A stretch of 64,000 nt of DNA from Oidiodendron maius Zn (lineage: Eukaryota; Ascomycota; Leotiomycetes; Myxotrichaceae): positions 1,014,616 through 1,078,615 of the forward strand of contig KN832881.1 of NCBI GenBank assembly GCA_000827325.1, written 5' to 3'. Below, piece after piece: positions 36,329 to 49,349 of the stretch; positions within the stretch are counted from its first letter, which is position 1, and the number at the start of each line of letters is the position of its first letter. Below the pieces are notes generated by a model. The model was not told the origin of the DNA and did no database searches. It saw nothing but the letters and a program-made list of their open reading frames with translations. The position numbers and the translations under genes were made by a program.

Positions 36329-37673
36329 TCAGTCATGTTCTGACGACCTAGCCTTACGACGCCGGAGAAGCTCTCCTAGTGGTACATCATCGTCCTCGAG
36401 CACTTCGGTGTCCTCATCTACCCCAAAATCTCGAAGTCGTTCGCCTTCTGAGTTGGTCCAGCCTTCCTCCCCGTCAAGGCCCTCCTCATACTCGCTCTCA
36501 TATTCATCAAGCTCGCTTTCATCACTGTTGCTGTCTTCCTCAACAAAATTCTCGACAACAGGTCTTCGCCGCCTTTCAAAATCGTCCTGTTGTCTTCTGT
36601 GGAATGCTTCCTTCTCCTCCGCTGGACTTCCATATTGACGTAATTTCAGGTCTTGATCGAAGCCGCGGGTAGCTCTTGGCATTTTATCCGGATCTGGCGG
36701 AGGCCATATCTTTGATGCATCTTCAAAGCCGTTAACTTCGAACTTTCCTGCATTATCAATACTTGGTGTGGGCCCAAAAGGTAAGATCCAGAAAATCATG
36801 ACAGAAGTACCCATTCCCTGGCATAGATTTCTCCAAATGCCAATATCATATGGAAATTCTTGCTTCTCTACGCGCATTTTCTGGCCGCCATTAGCATAGA
36901 CATACCCGCCGGACTTGCGGGACCTCTTGACCAGGGCCTCGTGCCTCTCGATCTCCCAGCTCTCAATCATCGTCGTGTTGACTGAGAGGCAGTATACAGA
37001 CCGTACGAGAAGGATAACAAGCGCAAACAGCGTGATGCCGTTGAGCACAGTAAGGACTAGGAGGTGCGCTATAGCCCAAGTTGGAGGACCAAGATAGGCA
37101 GGAAGAAGCCGTTCATCCCAAATAACGGCAACACGCCTGAAGAGATGGTAGGTCAGGATCAACATGCTCAGGACGGCATAGAAGAGGAAGCGAATGAAAT
37201 GGGGGAATGTTGTGTGGGAGACGCAGTTGGAAGTCCACGGACAGTGGTGATCCATCTTTGGGATACATCTTACAGAATTAGTAAGTATGATAACGTCAAT
37301 GGGAGGGGGATGCTGGCAACCTCTCGCATTGTCTGCAATGATGCGCTCTCGGTGGTTTTACAGCGTCGCACTTCTTACACCACCTCACCCCCTTTTCCAG
37401 TCGGGGATCTCTACTTCCACTCTCATGAGTCTCGGAGACATTTTGTGTCAGATTCTGGACCCATCCTTTCGGGCCCGGGTCAACTGTACAAGCCCTGTCA
37501 TAGCACCACCAAATACAAAGCACACAGCCATTGAACCAGAGTGCCTCTGATAGCGACAGAGGTCCTGGCTGTAAATAGTAGAATAAGAATTGTGATGTGT
37601 AAGCCAAGAAAAAAATCAGAATAGATACAGCCGGAATGGCAAAGGCCCCTACAGTGGGGAGCCAGCCAGCCAT
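36329..37673 (-). CDS. pfa4: DHHC palmitoyltransferase Pfa4
   Basis: Two exons: 37673-37321 and 37268-36329; 430 residues. It is an ER protein S-acyltransferase; yeast Pfa4 palmitoylates chitin synthase Chs3 so that it can leave the ER. Two N-terminal helices (AIPAVSILIFFLAYTSQFLFYY and SLSEALWFNGCVLCIWWC region) precede the Cys-rich domain WCKKCDAVKPPRAHHCRQC. The active site is DHHC at residues 124-127, just after the splice junction. Two more helices follow, then the TTxE-like motif NTTMIESWE typical of Pfa4. The C-terminal tail is acidic and disordered. Its 5' end faces the second MFS gene across a shared 715-bp intergenic region. Confidence 0.95.
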
Positions 37674-38388
37674 TATGCGGCTAGAAGTTCAAAATCATAA
37701 CGCAAAGAGTCTGACCTGTTGCATTTGCTGGGCCACGCACGTGACTAGTTGCTTACCGAGTACTTATACAGGTACCTTAGGTACCTAGGTAGGTGCGAAG
37801 TGCCAAGATTGCATCATCAATTCAGGTGATACGGAGGAATGTTAGAGCTTCCCGGCAGGGTAATTGCAATTATTTTACCGTTAACACAATGAAGCTTGTT
37901 AAAATCTGTTCGTAGCATCCTTAAGTCACGTCACTGCTTCATTGTGCTGAATTCAACTCAACCCACGTGATGGTCGCATTCGCTTGCAATGGAGAGGCGC
38001 CGGAGAGAATATCCGGAGAGAATATTTGACCGACCATACGAAGTAGAGTCCGGACTTCAACGCCTCAGCCCAAAATACTCATCCATCGGCTTCATGTTGC
38101 ACCGCCCAGAGAGCTTTACGCTTATTTGACATCAATTTTGTCTCCGGCGCGACGTAATGGGCTCAAGAACTGCTGAACTATCGGGAGGCCTACGTGATGT
38201 CGATAGGTGCCTATATATATAAGGGCTTTGGGTCCTGATACAGCAGTAGGTGTTATTCTCACTAATTAATTTCTCTATTCATCTCTCTGTGCGCGAAAGT
38301 CTTTTTGAGCGTCTCAGAAATTTTCCTCTTCCCTTTCGGGAGACACTTTTACTCTCCCGTAGTATAGACCGCTGCTTCTCTTAATACA
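37674..38388. promoter_or_regulatory. Divergent intergenic region between pfa4 and second MFS gene
   Basis: 715 bp holding both promoters. CACGTG occurs at 37738-37743 (about 66 bp upstream of the pfa4 start) and at 37964-37969. A GGTACCTTAGGTACCTAGGTAGG-like palindromic patch is at about 37770-37795. A TATA element for the MFS gene is listed separately. Confidence 0.5.
38212..38223 (+). promoter_or_regulatory. TATA box of the second MFS gene
   Basis: TATATATATAAG lies 166 bp upstream of the start codon at 38389 and is followed by a pyrimidine-rich leader (CTCTTCCC, CTTTTACTCTCCC). The layout is that of a strongly inducible fungal promoter with a TATA and CT-rich transcription start area. 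Confidence 0.55.
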
Positions 38389-40420
38389 ATGTCTTCTGCG
38401 GATGCGACACCAGAGATAACATCTATATCTGATTCTAAAGAAGAGGCGAACATACCTCCTTTGGAGAATGCTAGCCCGGAATTTAAGCCAGGGACCGCAT
38501 TCTACCTTGCTTTTGTTAGTCTGTGTATTATAACTCTAGCAGCTGCTCTCGACGCCACTTCTCTCAGTATTGCACTTCCTATCATTACGGACAAGCTTCA
38601 TGGCACTGCCATAGAGGCCTTCTGGTCAGGGACGTCTTTCCTAGTGACTTCTGCCGTTTTCCAGCCTGTAATTGCCGGTCTCAGCCATGGATTTGGCAGA
38701 AAATCGGTATGATATACCTTCTAAACTCTAATGACCTTCATATCACAACGCTCATACTCGTTAGTTGGTCATGATATCCTCAGTGTTCTTCGGCGTGGGT
38801 TCGATTTTGGCAGCCGTAGCTAATAGCTTTACATTGGTGTATGTGTTCGCGACACACGGGAAAGAAATCTAGCTAACTTATCAGTCTTGTCGGGAGATCT
38901 ATTCAAGGAATTGGAGGTGGTGGGATCCTAACACTGGGAGAAATCTTAGTCACTGATCTCGTTCCTCTTTCTGTGAGAGGAGGTTAGTTCCTTGTCCTTG
39001 TTCTTCCTATTATAAGCTAACAACTTATACTAGCTTGGTTCGGATACCTTGGGAGTATGTGGGCAATCGGCTCAGTAGGAGGTCCCATGATAGGCGGTGC
39101 TTTTGCACAAAACGTTTCCTGGAGATGGATCTTCTGGATTAATGTTCCCATCATCGGTACCGGTGCAGTAGCTATCTTTCTGTTCCTGAGACTAGACCGA
39201 CTGCCTGGGAAAGTAATGGACAAGATCAAGAGATTCGACTGGTTTGGCTCTACATTCTTCATTGCGTCCACAGTCTCTGTGTTGATCCCGTTGACATGGG
39301 GTAAGCATCTCTCCCTTCTACCAGTGCACTGTTCTCATGGCTGTCTATAGGAGGTGTCATGTACCCCTGGGATTCTTGGCGGACACTGTTTCCACTCTTG
39401 ATCGGTGCTGCAGGGCTCGTCGGCTTCGCCTTTTACGAGTGGAGACTTTCATCTAGAGCGTTCGATTCTGATGGAAATACCCTTCCAGGAAACCCTATCG
39501 AGCCGATCATTAGATTTAGCGTATTTGATAACTTAACTATGGGAGTCACATACCTAGAAACTGTCATCCATGGTATGATTCTTTGGTCGCTTTTATAGTT
39601 AGTATCCCATTCCCAATAACGCAAGATAACAAACTGACAAAATCCAGCTATCTCCCTCTCTTCTATGAAGGCGTCCTGGGATATACACCTATAATTGCTG
39701 GCGTTGCGGTCTTACCCGAATCTAGTTTTGTTGCTCGTATGTGGACCTTCCGCTTTGCTAATACGTTCTCTGACTAACATAATTATAGCCATGTCAATCA
39801 TCGTTGGCATCATCTGCGCCAAAACTGGTCGGTACCGATGGGCCATCTGGATCGGGTGGGTCGTGACTACAATGGGCTGTGGCCTGCTTGTCCTTTTGAA
39901 ACCGGGAGTCAGTATTCCGGCCTGGGTGTTCCTCAACGTCCCAGTTGCCATTGGGACTGGCATGCTCTTCCCTGCCATGGCACTCGCCATTCAAGCGGCA
40001 GGACGACCACAGGATGCCGGCCACTCAGTAGCATTCTACTCCTTTTTACGCGTCTTCGGCCAATCTATAGGCGTCGCCATCGGTGGCGTAGCTTTCCAGA
40101 ACCAGATCAAGAGGAAACTTCTTGATTACCCAGCCTTCATCCCGCTGGCTGATGCATACAGCAAGGATGCCACAGCCCTGGTCAGCATTATTAAGGCTAT
40201 GCAGGATGGCCCGGAGAAGACTCAACTGATTCAGGCTTACGCCGACTCCCTGCAAATTATCTGGATCGTGATGTGCGCTCTCAGCGGAGTAGGATTGATC
40301 GCTAGCATATTCACCAAGGGCTATTCTCTAAACCAAGAACATAGGACGCTTCAAGGTTTAGATCAGGGAAATCATCCCCAGGACCCATTAGCTAAGGAGT
40401 CTGAGAAGTCTGCTGTATAG
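38389..40420 (+). CDS. MFS efflux transporter, DHA14 family (second copy type)
   Basis: Seven exons: 38389-38706, 38765-38838, 38885-38982, 39034-39300, 39351-39597, 39648-39736, 39789-40420; 574 residues. It is a drug:H+ antiporter-type MFS protein with 14 predicted helices. Motifs: [13 protein letters not shown] in helix 1, [15 protein letters not shown] (motif A across an intron), [13 protein letters not shown], the C-type signature [18 protein letters not shown], then [10 protein letters not shown]. All six introns are 46-58 nt and every junction rebuilds expected family sequence, for example [15 protein letters not shown]. It has the same family as the pump at 34.0 kb but a quite different intron pattern and sequence, so it is not a recent tandem copy. 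The substrate is unknown. Confidence 0.92.
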
Positions 40421-40940
40421 TTTTGGTGTCTCTTTTACTGGAGGCCATAATATTGGATAGAATTCATGAGACTGGGAGATATAATGTAATACTTGTGCAT
40501 GAGCTTAGAAAGATATAAGAAAGGCTAGAGAGGATGAGGCGTTAGGCAGGGGTTGGATTATAGAACGACAGCATGATTATGATATGGGTCTAAATCAAGA
40601 TTAGATAGACATTTGGATGTATCATAGTATAATGAACCACTCTACTGAATTACCCTAAACAATTTACTGAAAGTCGAAGTAGACCACTAGAGATAAAAAG
40701 AAGTTCCATGAAAACCTGTCACCAAGTGAAGTCCACGCAGTTTCATCATTGTCTATCTACCCCTATCTTCAGGGTCATGGGAGATTCTGTATGAATCGCC
40801 CATGCGAGCCTCCGACGCAATACAGTTGCTTAAAAAAGCGGAGACCTGTCGTTTATCTCTTGTTTCATCATATCATGTCAAACGTAATCACGGAACTACT
40901 AGAATAATCCAACTATCCAACCTTTCACAGGTTGAAAAGC
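40421..40940. other. Intergenic region between convergent genes
   Basis: About 0.5 kb between the MFS gene (+) and myosin I (-) stop codons. AT-rich; no gene or repeat recognised. Confidence 0.6.
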
Positions 40941-43900
40941 TTACCAATCATCCTCATCTTCTCTGCCTTTTTGCATGGCATTCTGCCTTGCCCTCAAGGC
41001 CTCTGCCAAACCGCCAGCAAGACTTGGGGTAGGAGTGTTGCGGCCACTGTCAGTACCACTCCCAGCACTACCATTCATACTCAAGCCAGAGTCACGTGGT
41101 GCTGGAGGAGGCGCTGGTTTCCGACCACCAGCAGCAGGACGTTTGGCAGGAGGTGCCGGTGGTGTCGGCTTAGCACGAGCTGCAGATCCATTGACTCCAT
41201 TTGCCCCATTCACCCTAGGTGGGGCTGCTGGTGGAGGAGGGGGGCCCGGCCTGATAACAGGGGCTGGGGGCGCCTCTTCCTTAAGATATGCTGAAGGCGC
41301 CCAGCCTTGGCCGGTAGCAGTCTTCGCTAGCCACCATCCTGACATACACGTGTTAGCCCTGATGTAGTTACTGCATATATTAAGAACTTACCATTGCTTT
41401 CCTTCTTGAGCACAGTTATGAGATCGTCCTTTCTTAAAGAGAGCTCATTCGCACTTTGTCCTGCGAAGTCGTATAGGACTCTATATTGAGGCTCTTTAGA
41501 TGCTGCAGGGGGGGCGATTGGAGGAGGTGGAGGTGCGGCCCTGGCAGACGATGTTGATGAAGTATTTCTTGTGTGAGATGGCCTGTTTGCTCCCACAGGT
41601 ATAGCTGCTATAACAGGATTAGGCACAGCACGCTGTTGCGAAGTGGCAGAAATAGACGGGTTAGAGACAGGCTTCGTATTCCGAGTTGTGCTCGACAGTT
41701 TCGAGGGGCGGCCACCAGGGCCACCAGGCCTGATAAGCCGACCTTTTGTGAATGGCTTCGGAGGCACAGGTTTGCTCTTCGGCATAGGTCGTGATACTGA
41801 GTTTGGTGGCTCGCCACGACTAGTATGTATTGTTTGGGACTTGTAGAAATCCAGCGCCGTGGGAGCATCTTTGACAACCTTGATTAATTGTATCTTGCCG
41901 GGTTTTTTAGCATACTCAATCGACTCAGAAATCTTTAGGTTGAATGAGCCATGTGATACAATTTGTAGCTGAGTGAAAAGCTCCGTCTTAAGTAGGCAGT
42001 TCAAAAGCGGATCGGGTTCTTGCGGGGAGCCGACACCTAGTGAGAACCAGTCATCGTGACAAGTTGAGGTTCCAACGAATTTAATAGCACCCAATGGTAT
42101 AGTTCGTTGTATGGAGGTCTGAATCTGTTTGTTGACAACCTGCTGTAGGACAATATAGAACTTGCTTGTAGTCACAACTAGGATTCGAGGGCTGGGCTTG
42201 CTTGTTTTCGCAAATTTGGACTCCAGGATCTCACCGCGGCAGGCGAAGACGACACTTTCATTGGATGCCATATTGAGCACACCGCGGATTCGAGACCCAG
42301 GCCCACTGGTAGCATTGACACCAAGATAATCACCCATGAAGCGCCTTGACCCGAGCAGACTGAACCTGCGCCTCTCCTTTCTACCCTGGAGAACTTTGTG
42401 GCCCCGTTCTCTGAGAGCAAGGAATTCAGCACCGACTCTTTTCTTTCTCCACACACGCTGGATTCGCGTAGCCGCCTCCACTCGGATGCGCAGGTACGCT
42501 CTCCACACACGCTGGATTCTAATGGCCATATTGTGCCAATATCGATCTCGCATGTGTTCCAAGGCAAACAGAGTCTCAGGTGCTTTAATAAACGCCTTAG
42601 TGACACCCATTTGAAATTCGTCGGCCGGAATGCTGGTGTCTTTCAAGATCTGTTTGGCACCTGACTTCGCGTCGCCGGTCCATGTGTAGTCTCCTGCATA
42701 GGACGTTTGTGGCGATAGGAGATAGAACCGCTCAACAAATTTGTCAAAGGTCTGGCGATATGCAAAACCAGCTCGCCTAATACGAACATTCTCTTGAAGA
42801 CCAAGGTACTTGATTTGATGCATAACATTTGGGACGTTATACTCTGATGGGGATTTGTTTTCGTTTGGCTTGATAGTGCGGATGTATGATGGTTGGGCCT
42901 TCATCAAAGTTGCAACAAGATCGTTTGCGGAAGCTTTGATTTTGTCTCCTGCAGAAGGCGGCGCTTTCCGGTTATCTTGGTCGACTTCGTGAGGGAATAG
43001 AGTGTGAACGAAATTGTTTGAGCTTTGCCCAAAGAGATTGAGTAGGCCTTTAAGAAGTTGGTCCTTGTTCTTGTCTGTAATACCATCCACAGTATAGCTG
43101 ACATCGCCGGCATAGTGCTTGATGATGAAGTTTCCTTGTCGCGGTGTCAAGTGAGGATTCTGCATGCCATTAATAGTCTGCATAAAGGTTCGATCACACG
43201 CCGCAGGGTCCGCATGTGCAGTCTTTGTCGCATCTTTCAACGCAGAGAATACACCAGGGGGTCTGGTTGACTCGATCAAATCGCACACAACCTTGTTGTC
43301 AAAGTATGTAATCGGTGTCCACTGAATTTGTTCTCGGGCATATTCTTCTTGTTCGGTTTTCAAAGTCAGCTGGATGAAGATCTGTTGTAGCTTTTCGTTG
43401 ACATAGTTGATACACAGCTGCTCAAAGCTGTTCTTCTCGAAAATTTCGAACCCATAGATGTCAAGAATGCCAATTGAATTGGATGTGACGCCACGTGCCT
43501 TGAGGGAAATGTTGACACGCTCTACGATCCAGTCGAAGAGATTATTGTAGATAGCCTTGGCCAAAGCATCTCGAGTTGCCATAGCTTGCGCTGGATTTGC
43601 CGGAGACTCAATCACCTCTCCATTGCGCGGAGTGAGAATGCGAATCGTAATGGCCCGGATCACGTGCTCTGGACTGACTTCAAGGAGATATGCCAGGAAA
43701 TCAACCACCGACTGATCTGCGACTGCAGCATATCCATCTTTATCCTCGACAAACTGTACGTTGCCGGTCCATAGGATAGCTGCTAACATCCGGAATATCT
43801 CATCCTGCTCAGCTTGAGCCAAGCCTATAATCTGCATCGCATTCAGAGTCTCTTTGAAATCAGCTATATCGTCTATTCCATCCACGTCAAAGCACTTTGA

Positions 43901-44929
43901 TCTGCTTGTATAGAGATACGTCTCCGGTGTCTGCACTCCGAAATTTGTCCTATATGTTTGAGAGGCGCCTTTTGTGAACTGATAGAATATGTGGAAATTC
44001 CGCTCGTCTTTGATCTGCCCGACAACCCTAGTCTTCTCTAGAAGGTAATTTGTGATATCCGCCCCCACTGGTTCTCCTTGAGCATTGAATTGTAGTTGCA
44101 GATACTTGCCAAAGCGTGACGAGTTATTGTTTCGTAGTGTTTTAGCGTTTCCAAACGACTCAAGCAGTGGGTTGGTAGCTAAAACCATGTCTTTCGTCTG
44201 CTGGATCGATGAGTTGCTGCCTCCAGACACATTTGCAATGTACTGCATGATTCGTTTTGCGGCTTCCGTTTTTCCAGCGCCTGACTCGCCCGAGATAATA
44301 ACACATTGGTTCTCCTTATATGCGTTCATGTTGTAATAGGCAGATTCAGCAATAGCAAAGACATGCGGTGGCATCTAGGATTGTCAGCATGACAGACGGT
44401 GATTTTGGAGCCTCTTGCTAACCTCTAAACGATTTTTGCCTTTGTATGAGTCCAAGACCGCTTCGGTATATATCCCCACTGCAGAAGTCAATATACTGCC
44501 ACATGCACAAAGACTTCAGATACACTCACAATCACGAAAGGGGTTGACTGAAACCAACACATGGCCAATGTATGTCTGCAGATGCGGATTAGCATTTGAA
44601 GATTGTGGGCGACGTACAACTCGATGTGTTGGACGGTGGCATTCTTACGTATATTTCTCCAGCCTCGAACCTCTTCTTTAAGTTTTCATTTATTGCTTCA
44701 TTGGAGACTTTACTGATCAATGTAAGGTCAGAAACCCCAACTTCCTTCTTTTTTGTTGCATCGAATGTCGCCTTCTTGATATTTGGAGCACCACCAGCGC
44801 GACCTCCACCTCCCGCCTGTGCGGTCTTCGCGGCTTTATCCTTCTTCCGTGTCGTGATACCCTACACCGGAGTAACTTATTAGCCACTGCTATAGACTCA
44901 CATCTCGCCGCGCAAGTCCCTCTTACCAT
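40941..44929 (-). CDS. myoA: Class I myosin (MyoA/Myo5 type)
   Basis: Six exons: 44929-44927, 44861-44649, 44575-44530, 44478-44423, 44374-41392, 41338-40941; 1232 residues. It is an actin motor at endocytic sites and growing tips that activates Arp2/3. Order: basic leader; motor domain with P-loop GESGAGKT at 135-142, switch [10 protein letters not shown] and switch II DIYGFE; two IQ-like motifs ([23 protein letters not shown]); TH1 lipid-binding tail; Pro/Ser-rich TH2; an SH3 domain ([25 protein letters not shown]) split by the last intron; and an acidic end, EDEDDW, the Arp2/3-binding tail. The first coding exon is just the ATG, spliced to GGT ATC ACG with GTAAG and GTGTAG borders. This gives the usual MG- start of fungal MyoA. 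Confidence 0.95.
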
Positions 44930-47475
44930 TTTGGTTGACCCCAATCCGCAGTGGACCGTCGGGAAGGAATGCGGAGTTTGGAGACAGTCGCCAGCAGGTG
45001 CCAGAGGTCTCTAGAACTGTGGAAATATGCAAAGGCAATTTAAAGGAAGGACGAAACAAAACAGAGAAGTCTCATGAAGAAATTGTTGGGAGGGGATGTG
45101 ACGGCCTGGTCTTACAGGAGGTAGAAATTGGCGACAGCCCATAGCCGCAGCACTCGGAACAATCTACTTTCTACGTACAAGGCATCAGGCGCGTAAGGCG
45201 CCAACATTAGCGATAGCGGGAGGCTGAGAGGCAAGAGCTTGCGTAACGACGAGATTAAAAAAACTCAGCCTCGTCCACGTAGAACGGCGTCATCACACAT
45301 ATAATTCCATGCGCTAGCACTGCGGGTGCCTGCCTTCTAACCGGGTGTGCTCGACATACCGTACCGTAAATACGGCTGGAGTAAGCCGATGGACGCGAGA
45401 ATACTGCTGCTCATGATGAGATATGGCCCAACCGGGACCTATTGAGGCGGCGTCTACCACTGCGCGTCCAGTATCAATTAATCGTTGATTAAGTCATCTG
45501 GTAGTCAGGATCACCAGGATAATTTTCTTTGATTCCATCTGGTCAATGCTGACTCCGCCTTCGGCCCTTGCGGGATATACAGCAATTTATCTGTTCGCCA
45601 GCTCGTGGCGAGTTTCCGCGGCCGTCTCTCCCGCCTGGATATAGGGACACTATCACGGTCATGCCTTTGACAGTCCAAGAGTGCAAGTTCCTGCGTGGTG
45701 AAGTCAAAGTCGCCTCGCTCCACCACATCTGTCACAAACCAAGCAGGGCATGGAGCCTCTTGTGTTGGAGTATCACAGAATGCCTGCGGCTCTCGTACCT
45801 GCTCGCTTCTTCCAGCGTGCACGGGATCATGAATTGCTTAGATATATTCATACCAGTTTGACAGGTGTTCCGATTCACGGCGAGTGTGAGTAAGCGTGAG
45901 GGCGTACAAGCCTATGGCCGGTTAGCCAGGCACAACCGCCTTGACATCATATTTCACCCTCGCCCGCAGCGTATGTACTGCGCGCTCGGGAGTCGGGAGG
46001 ATGCATGTGTCTTCTTAGGCGGGCCACAAATACCCCATTCTCCGGATCGACATTCACTAACGCCCAGTGTCCTTTAAGGATAATCGTTTATCCTACGACT
46101 CCAAAAGTACCTAGCATTCTGTCGCCTCATTCGCCGAGAGCAGCAGGATGGGCGGGTGAACGCTGGTCTTGGCCATCACCAATCACAACTCTTGACGCCA
46201 AGCCTTTCCCCTGCGTTTCTGTGCACATCACAAAAAGGACGAGGCACAAACCCAATAACCAAACTGGGGAAGTTCACCAGTTCAAGCCAGTCCACCGCTC
46301 TCCCAACTTGTCGTGCGGACCTTTTGCTCCTGCGCCCAGAGCGCGGGCAGGAATTCAAATAGACCCTTCCCCTGAAAATGGCGGAGAGCAAAGGCCCCGT
46401 CGGGACAAGTGAGACGTCTCGGACACCCGCCAACCGGGGTCACTGGAACTCCCTCGACCCCAAGTCCTTGACAGCAGAAATCGCTGGAGGCATCTGATCT
46501 CGCGCATTGAGGGACGCCAAACCTGCAGTAGCACGCCAGGCCCTGACCAGCCCGACGGCGCTGTGACGAACCCATCACTCCATCCACAGGCTGTTGCTCC
46601 CTCCCCACCAGAAACACATCTGACGAATCCCCGAAGGCTGGAAGCGCCGAGGAGTTGGTCAAGGTCAGCCTTTTGCTATTTTCGACTTCCTGTCTATTTC
46701 TAACCCAACTCGCCGTCAAGCAACCCTTCTGTAACTTGACGCATCGCCAGCCATTCTTCGGGGAAAAGCATGCGTTGAGACGTGGATTGTATGGAACGGA
46801 AGTCGCACTGACCGGGTGCCCTGTACTTGATCCCTACTGCGAAACGACAGCGTGTGCCGAGATCGAAATATCGGCAAGCCTCTCGCCGCACCGAGCCGCA
46901 CCACCACCCCCCCGAAACGTGCTGCTACATCTGATCGTCCGTTGAAAAGACTAAGATATTGGACTACTTCCCAGTTCAGATGGCATGCGCGAAGAGCCTT
47001 GACCATAAAGAAGAGACTGAAAGATTCTAAACGCTTGGCAAGACACTAACGAGCCGTTTTCGGGTTTCGTGAATTCAGCTATCCGGCTTCACTACCAACC
47101 CCTTCACGGCTGATCAAACCGTGCGAGCTCTCAATCCGACGAACAACAACACCTTATCTGTCCGCCAAACCCTCCTCTGCTCTGGAAGACTTTACTCTGC
47201 TCTACCCTACCTACGGCGAGCTAGTCCACAAACCTTCCCTCCTCTCTTTCTTGCTCGGGTCCTGCTGGTTCAGATCATTCTTTTCTTGGTGGAGAGACAT
47301 TCATTTCTAGTACCATTATTAGCATCATTTTCCAGCGACTTTAAAAGACACCCTTTTTCAACCGGAGGATCTCATACATACATTGTCGACTGCACATTTA
47401 GTCGATACGGTCGCGGGTCGACGAACTTTTATTTAATACATCAACCACTCGAGGTTGAAAACGCTACGAGACAAA
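44930..47475. other. Long divergent intergenic region between myoA and noxA
   Basis: About 2.5 kb between the two start codons. The noxA side (about 46.6-47.47 kb) is pyrimidine-rich just before the start (CTCTCTTTCTTGC, TTTTCTTGG) and looks like a long leader. Several open frames exist on both strands at 45.5-46.9 kb but none has family features or splice partners. No RNA gene recognised. Confidence 0.5.
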
Positions 47476-49349
47476 ATGGGTGCTTGGGACGTGATAAAGG
47501 CCCAGACTAGGGGTTCGAAGTTACTGTTCAATTTCCTATTCCATGGCTTTCACGCTGGATTATTTGTCCTGGGATGGTGAGTCATTGCGCGACAATACTA
47601 TGATCTTCATAATTAATACCTCTTGATAGGAAGCTGCAACAGGAGAATGAAAAACTGGCAGGTTTGAACACACTCAAATATTCGGTTTGGATTTCGAGAG
47701 GTGCTGGTCTGGTCCTATCAGTGGATGTGGCTATGATTCTCCTGCCAATGTGTCGAAATATCTTGAGATATATCAGACCCAAGCTCAGGTTCTTGCCGCT
47801 CGACGAGTCACAGTGGTTTCATCGCCAAGTTGCCTATTCGTTGTTGTTCTATACTATTGCCCACGTTTGTGCTCACTATGTTAAGTGAGTTCCTTTTACC
47901 CAGCCAAGAGCTTTACGCGGCGGCTAACTTTCCTAGCTTCTTCAATGTCGAGAAAACCCAGATTCGAAAGGTTACGGCTATCCAAATCCATTATGCCGAA
48001 GCCGGTGGGATCACAGGTCACATCATGTTATTATGTATGCTTCTCATGTACACAACCGCTCATGCCAAGATCCGCCAGCAGTCCTACGAGACTTTCTGGT
48101 ATACTCATCATCTATTCATCCCGTTCCTTCTTGCACTCTATACCCACGCTACAGGATGCTTCGTCCGCGACACGACCGATCCATTCTCACCGTTTGCGGG
48201 AGCCAACTTCTGGGGCCATTGCCTAGGGTATGAAGGCTGGCGCTGGGAGTTGTGGGGAGGCGGACTGTACCTCATGGAGCGTCTCTACCGGGAGATCCGA
48301 TCTCGACGAGATACGAAGATTGTTAGAGTTGTGCGCCATCCGTATGGTGAGATCTTCCTTCCCCAATGGAAGCAAAATTTAGGCTAACGGCTTTCTAGAT
48401 GCCATGGAGATCCAATTCACCAAGCCAACCATGAAATATAAGGCAGGGCAATGGCTCTTCCTTAATATCCCGTCGGTGTCTAAGTATCAGTGGCACCCAT
48501 TTACCATCACTTCATGCCCATATGATCCTTATGTGTCAGTCCATGTTAGACAAGTCGGCGATTTCACGCGTGCCCTCGCTGATGCTCTCGGTGCCGGTAA
48601 CGCCCAGGCCAAGCTCTATGATGGGGTTGATCCTATGGGTATGTACGAAGTGGCTTTACAGAATGGCCAGCAAATGCCCGAGCTTCGGATCGACGGGCCA
48701 TATGGAGCGCCGGCCGAAGACGTGTTCAACAATGAAATTGCGGTGCTCATCGGGACTGGTATTGGAGTCACCCCATGGGCTGCCATTCTCAAGAATATCT
48801 GGCATCTCCGCCAGGGACCAAATCCACCTACACGTCTTCGACGAGTCGAGTTCATTTGGGTCTGCAAGGACACCAGCTCATTTGAGTGGTTCCAAGTCCT
48901 CCTGTCGTCTCTAGAGACACAGAGCCAGGAAGCGGCAAGCATGCCCGGGAACAACAGTCAGGAATTCTTGCGCATTCACACATACCTCACCCAGAAGATC
49001 GATATCGATACAGCAGAGAACATTGTGCTGAACAGCGTAGGTGCTTCTCAGGACCCCTTGACCGAGCTCAAGTCTCGAACCAACTTTGGCCGTCCAAACT
49101 TCGTTAGACTGTTTTCCGGCATGAGAGAAGGTATCCAGGCCGGAACCTATCTCAATGGCTTGGAGGGAGCGATGAGAACAAACGTTGGTGTCTACTTCTG
49201 TGGTAAGTTGAACTGATCCCAATCCCGTTGAGCTTCTCGACTAACCAAGCAAACCAGGTCCCAACCAGGCTGCACGAGACATCAGGAAGGCGTGTAAGGC
49301 GGCCACAAGCAACGATGTCAATTTTTCCTTCTGGAAAGAGCATTTCTAA
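47476..49349 (+). CDS. noxA: NADPH oxidase NoxA (Nox1), superoxide-generating
   Basis: Five exons: 47476-47576, 47630-47884, 47937-48346, 48399-49202, 49258-49349; 553 residues, the usual NoxA length. It transfers electrons from NADPH through FAD and two haems to O2, making superoxide for hyphal differentiation, fruiting or infection structures; partners are NoxR, Rac and NoxD. Six helices are predicted. The haem ligands are in H-x13-H (WFHRQVAY..TIAHVC) and H-x12-H (YTHHLFI..YTHATG). The FAD site is HPFTITS; the NADPH sites are DGPYGAP, GTGIGVTPWA and the C-terminal GPNQAARDIRK; the end is FSFWKEHF. There are no EF hands and no long N-terminal extension, which separates it from NoxB/NoxC types. 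The start has AAAATGGG context. Confidence 0.96.

Noticed and set aside
46005-46412. Open frames between myoA and noxA
   Set aside because: Overlapping frames on both strands with no family match, in a region better explained as promoter and leader.
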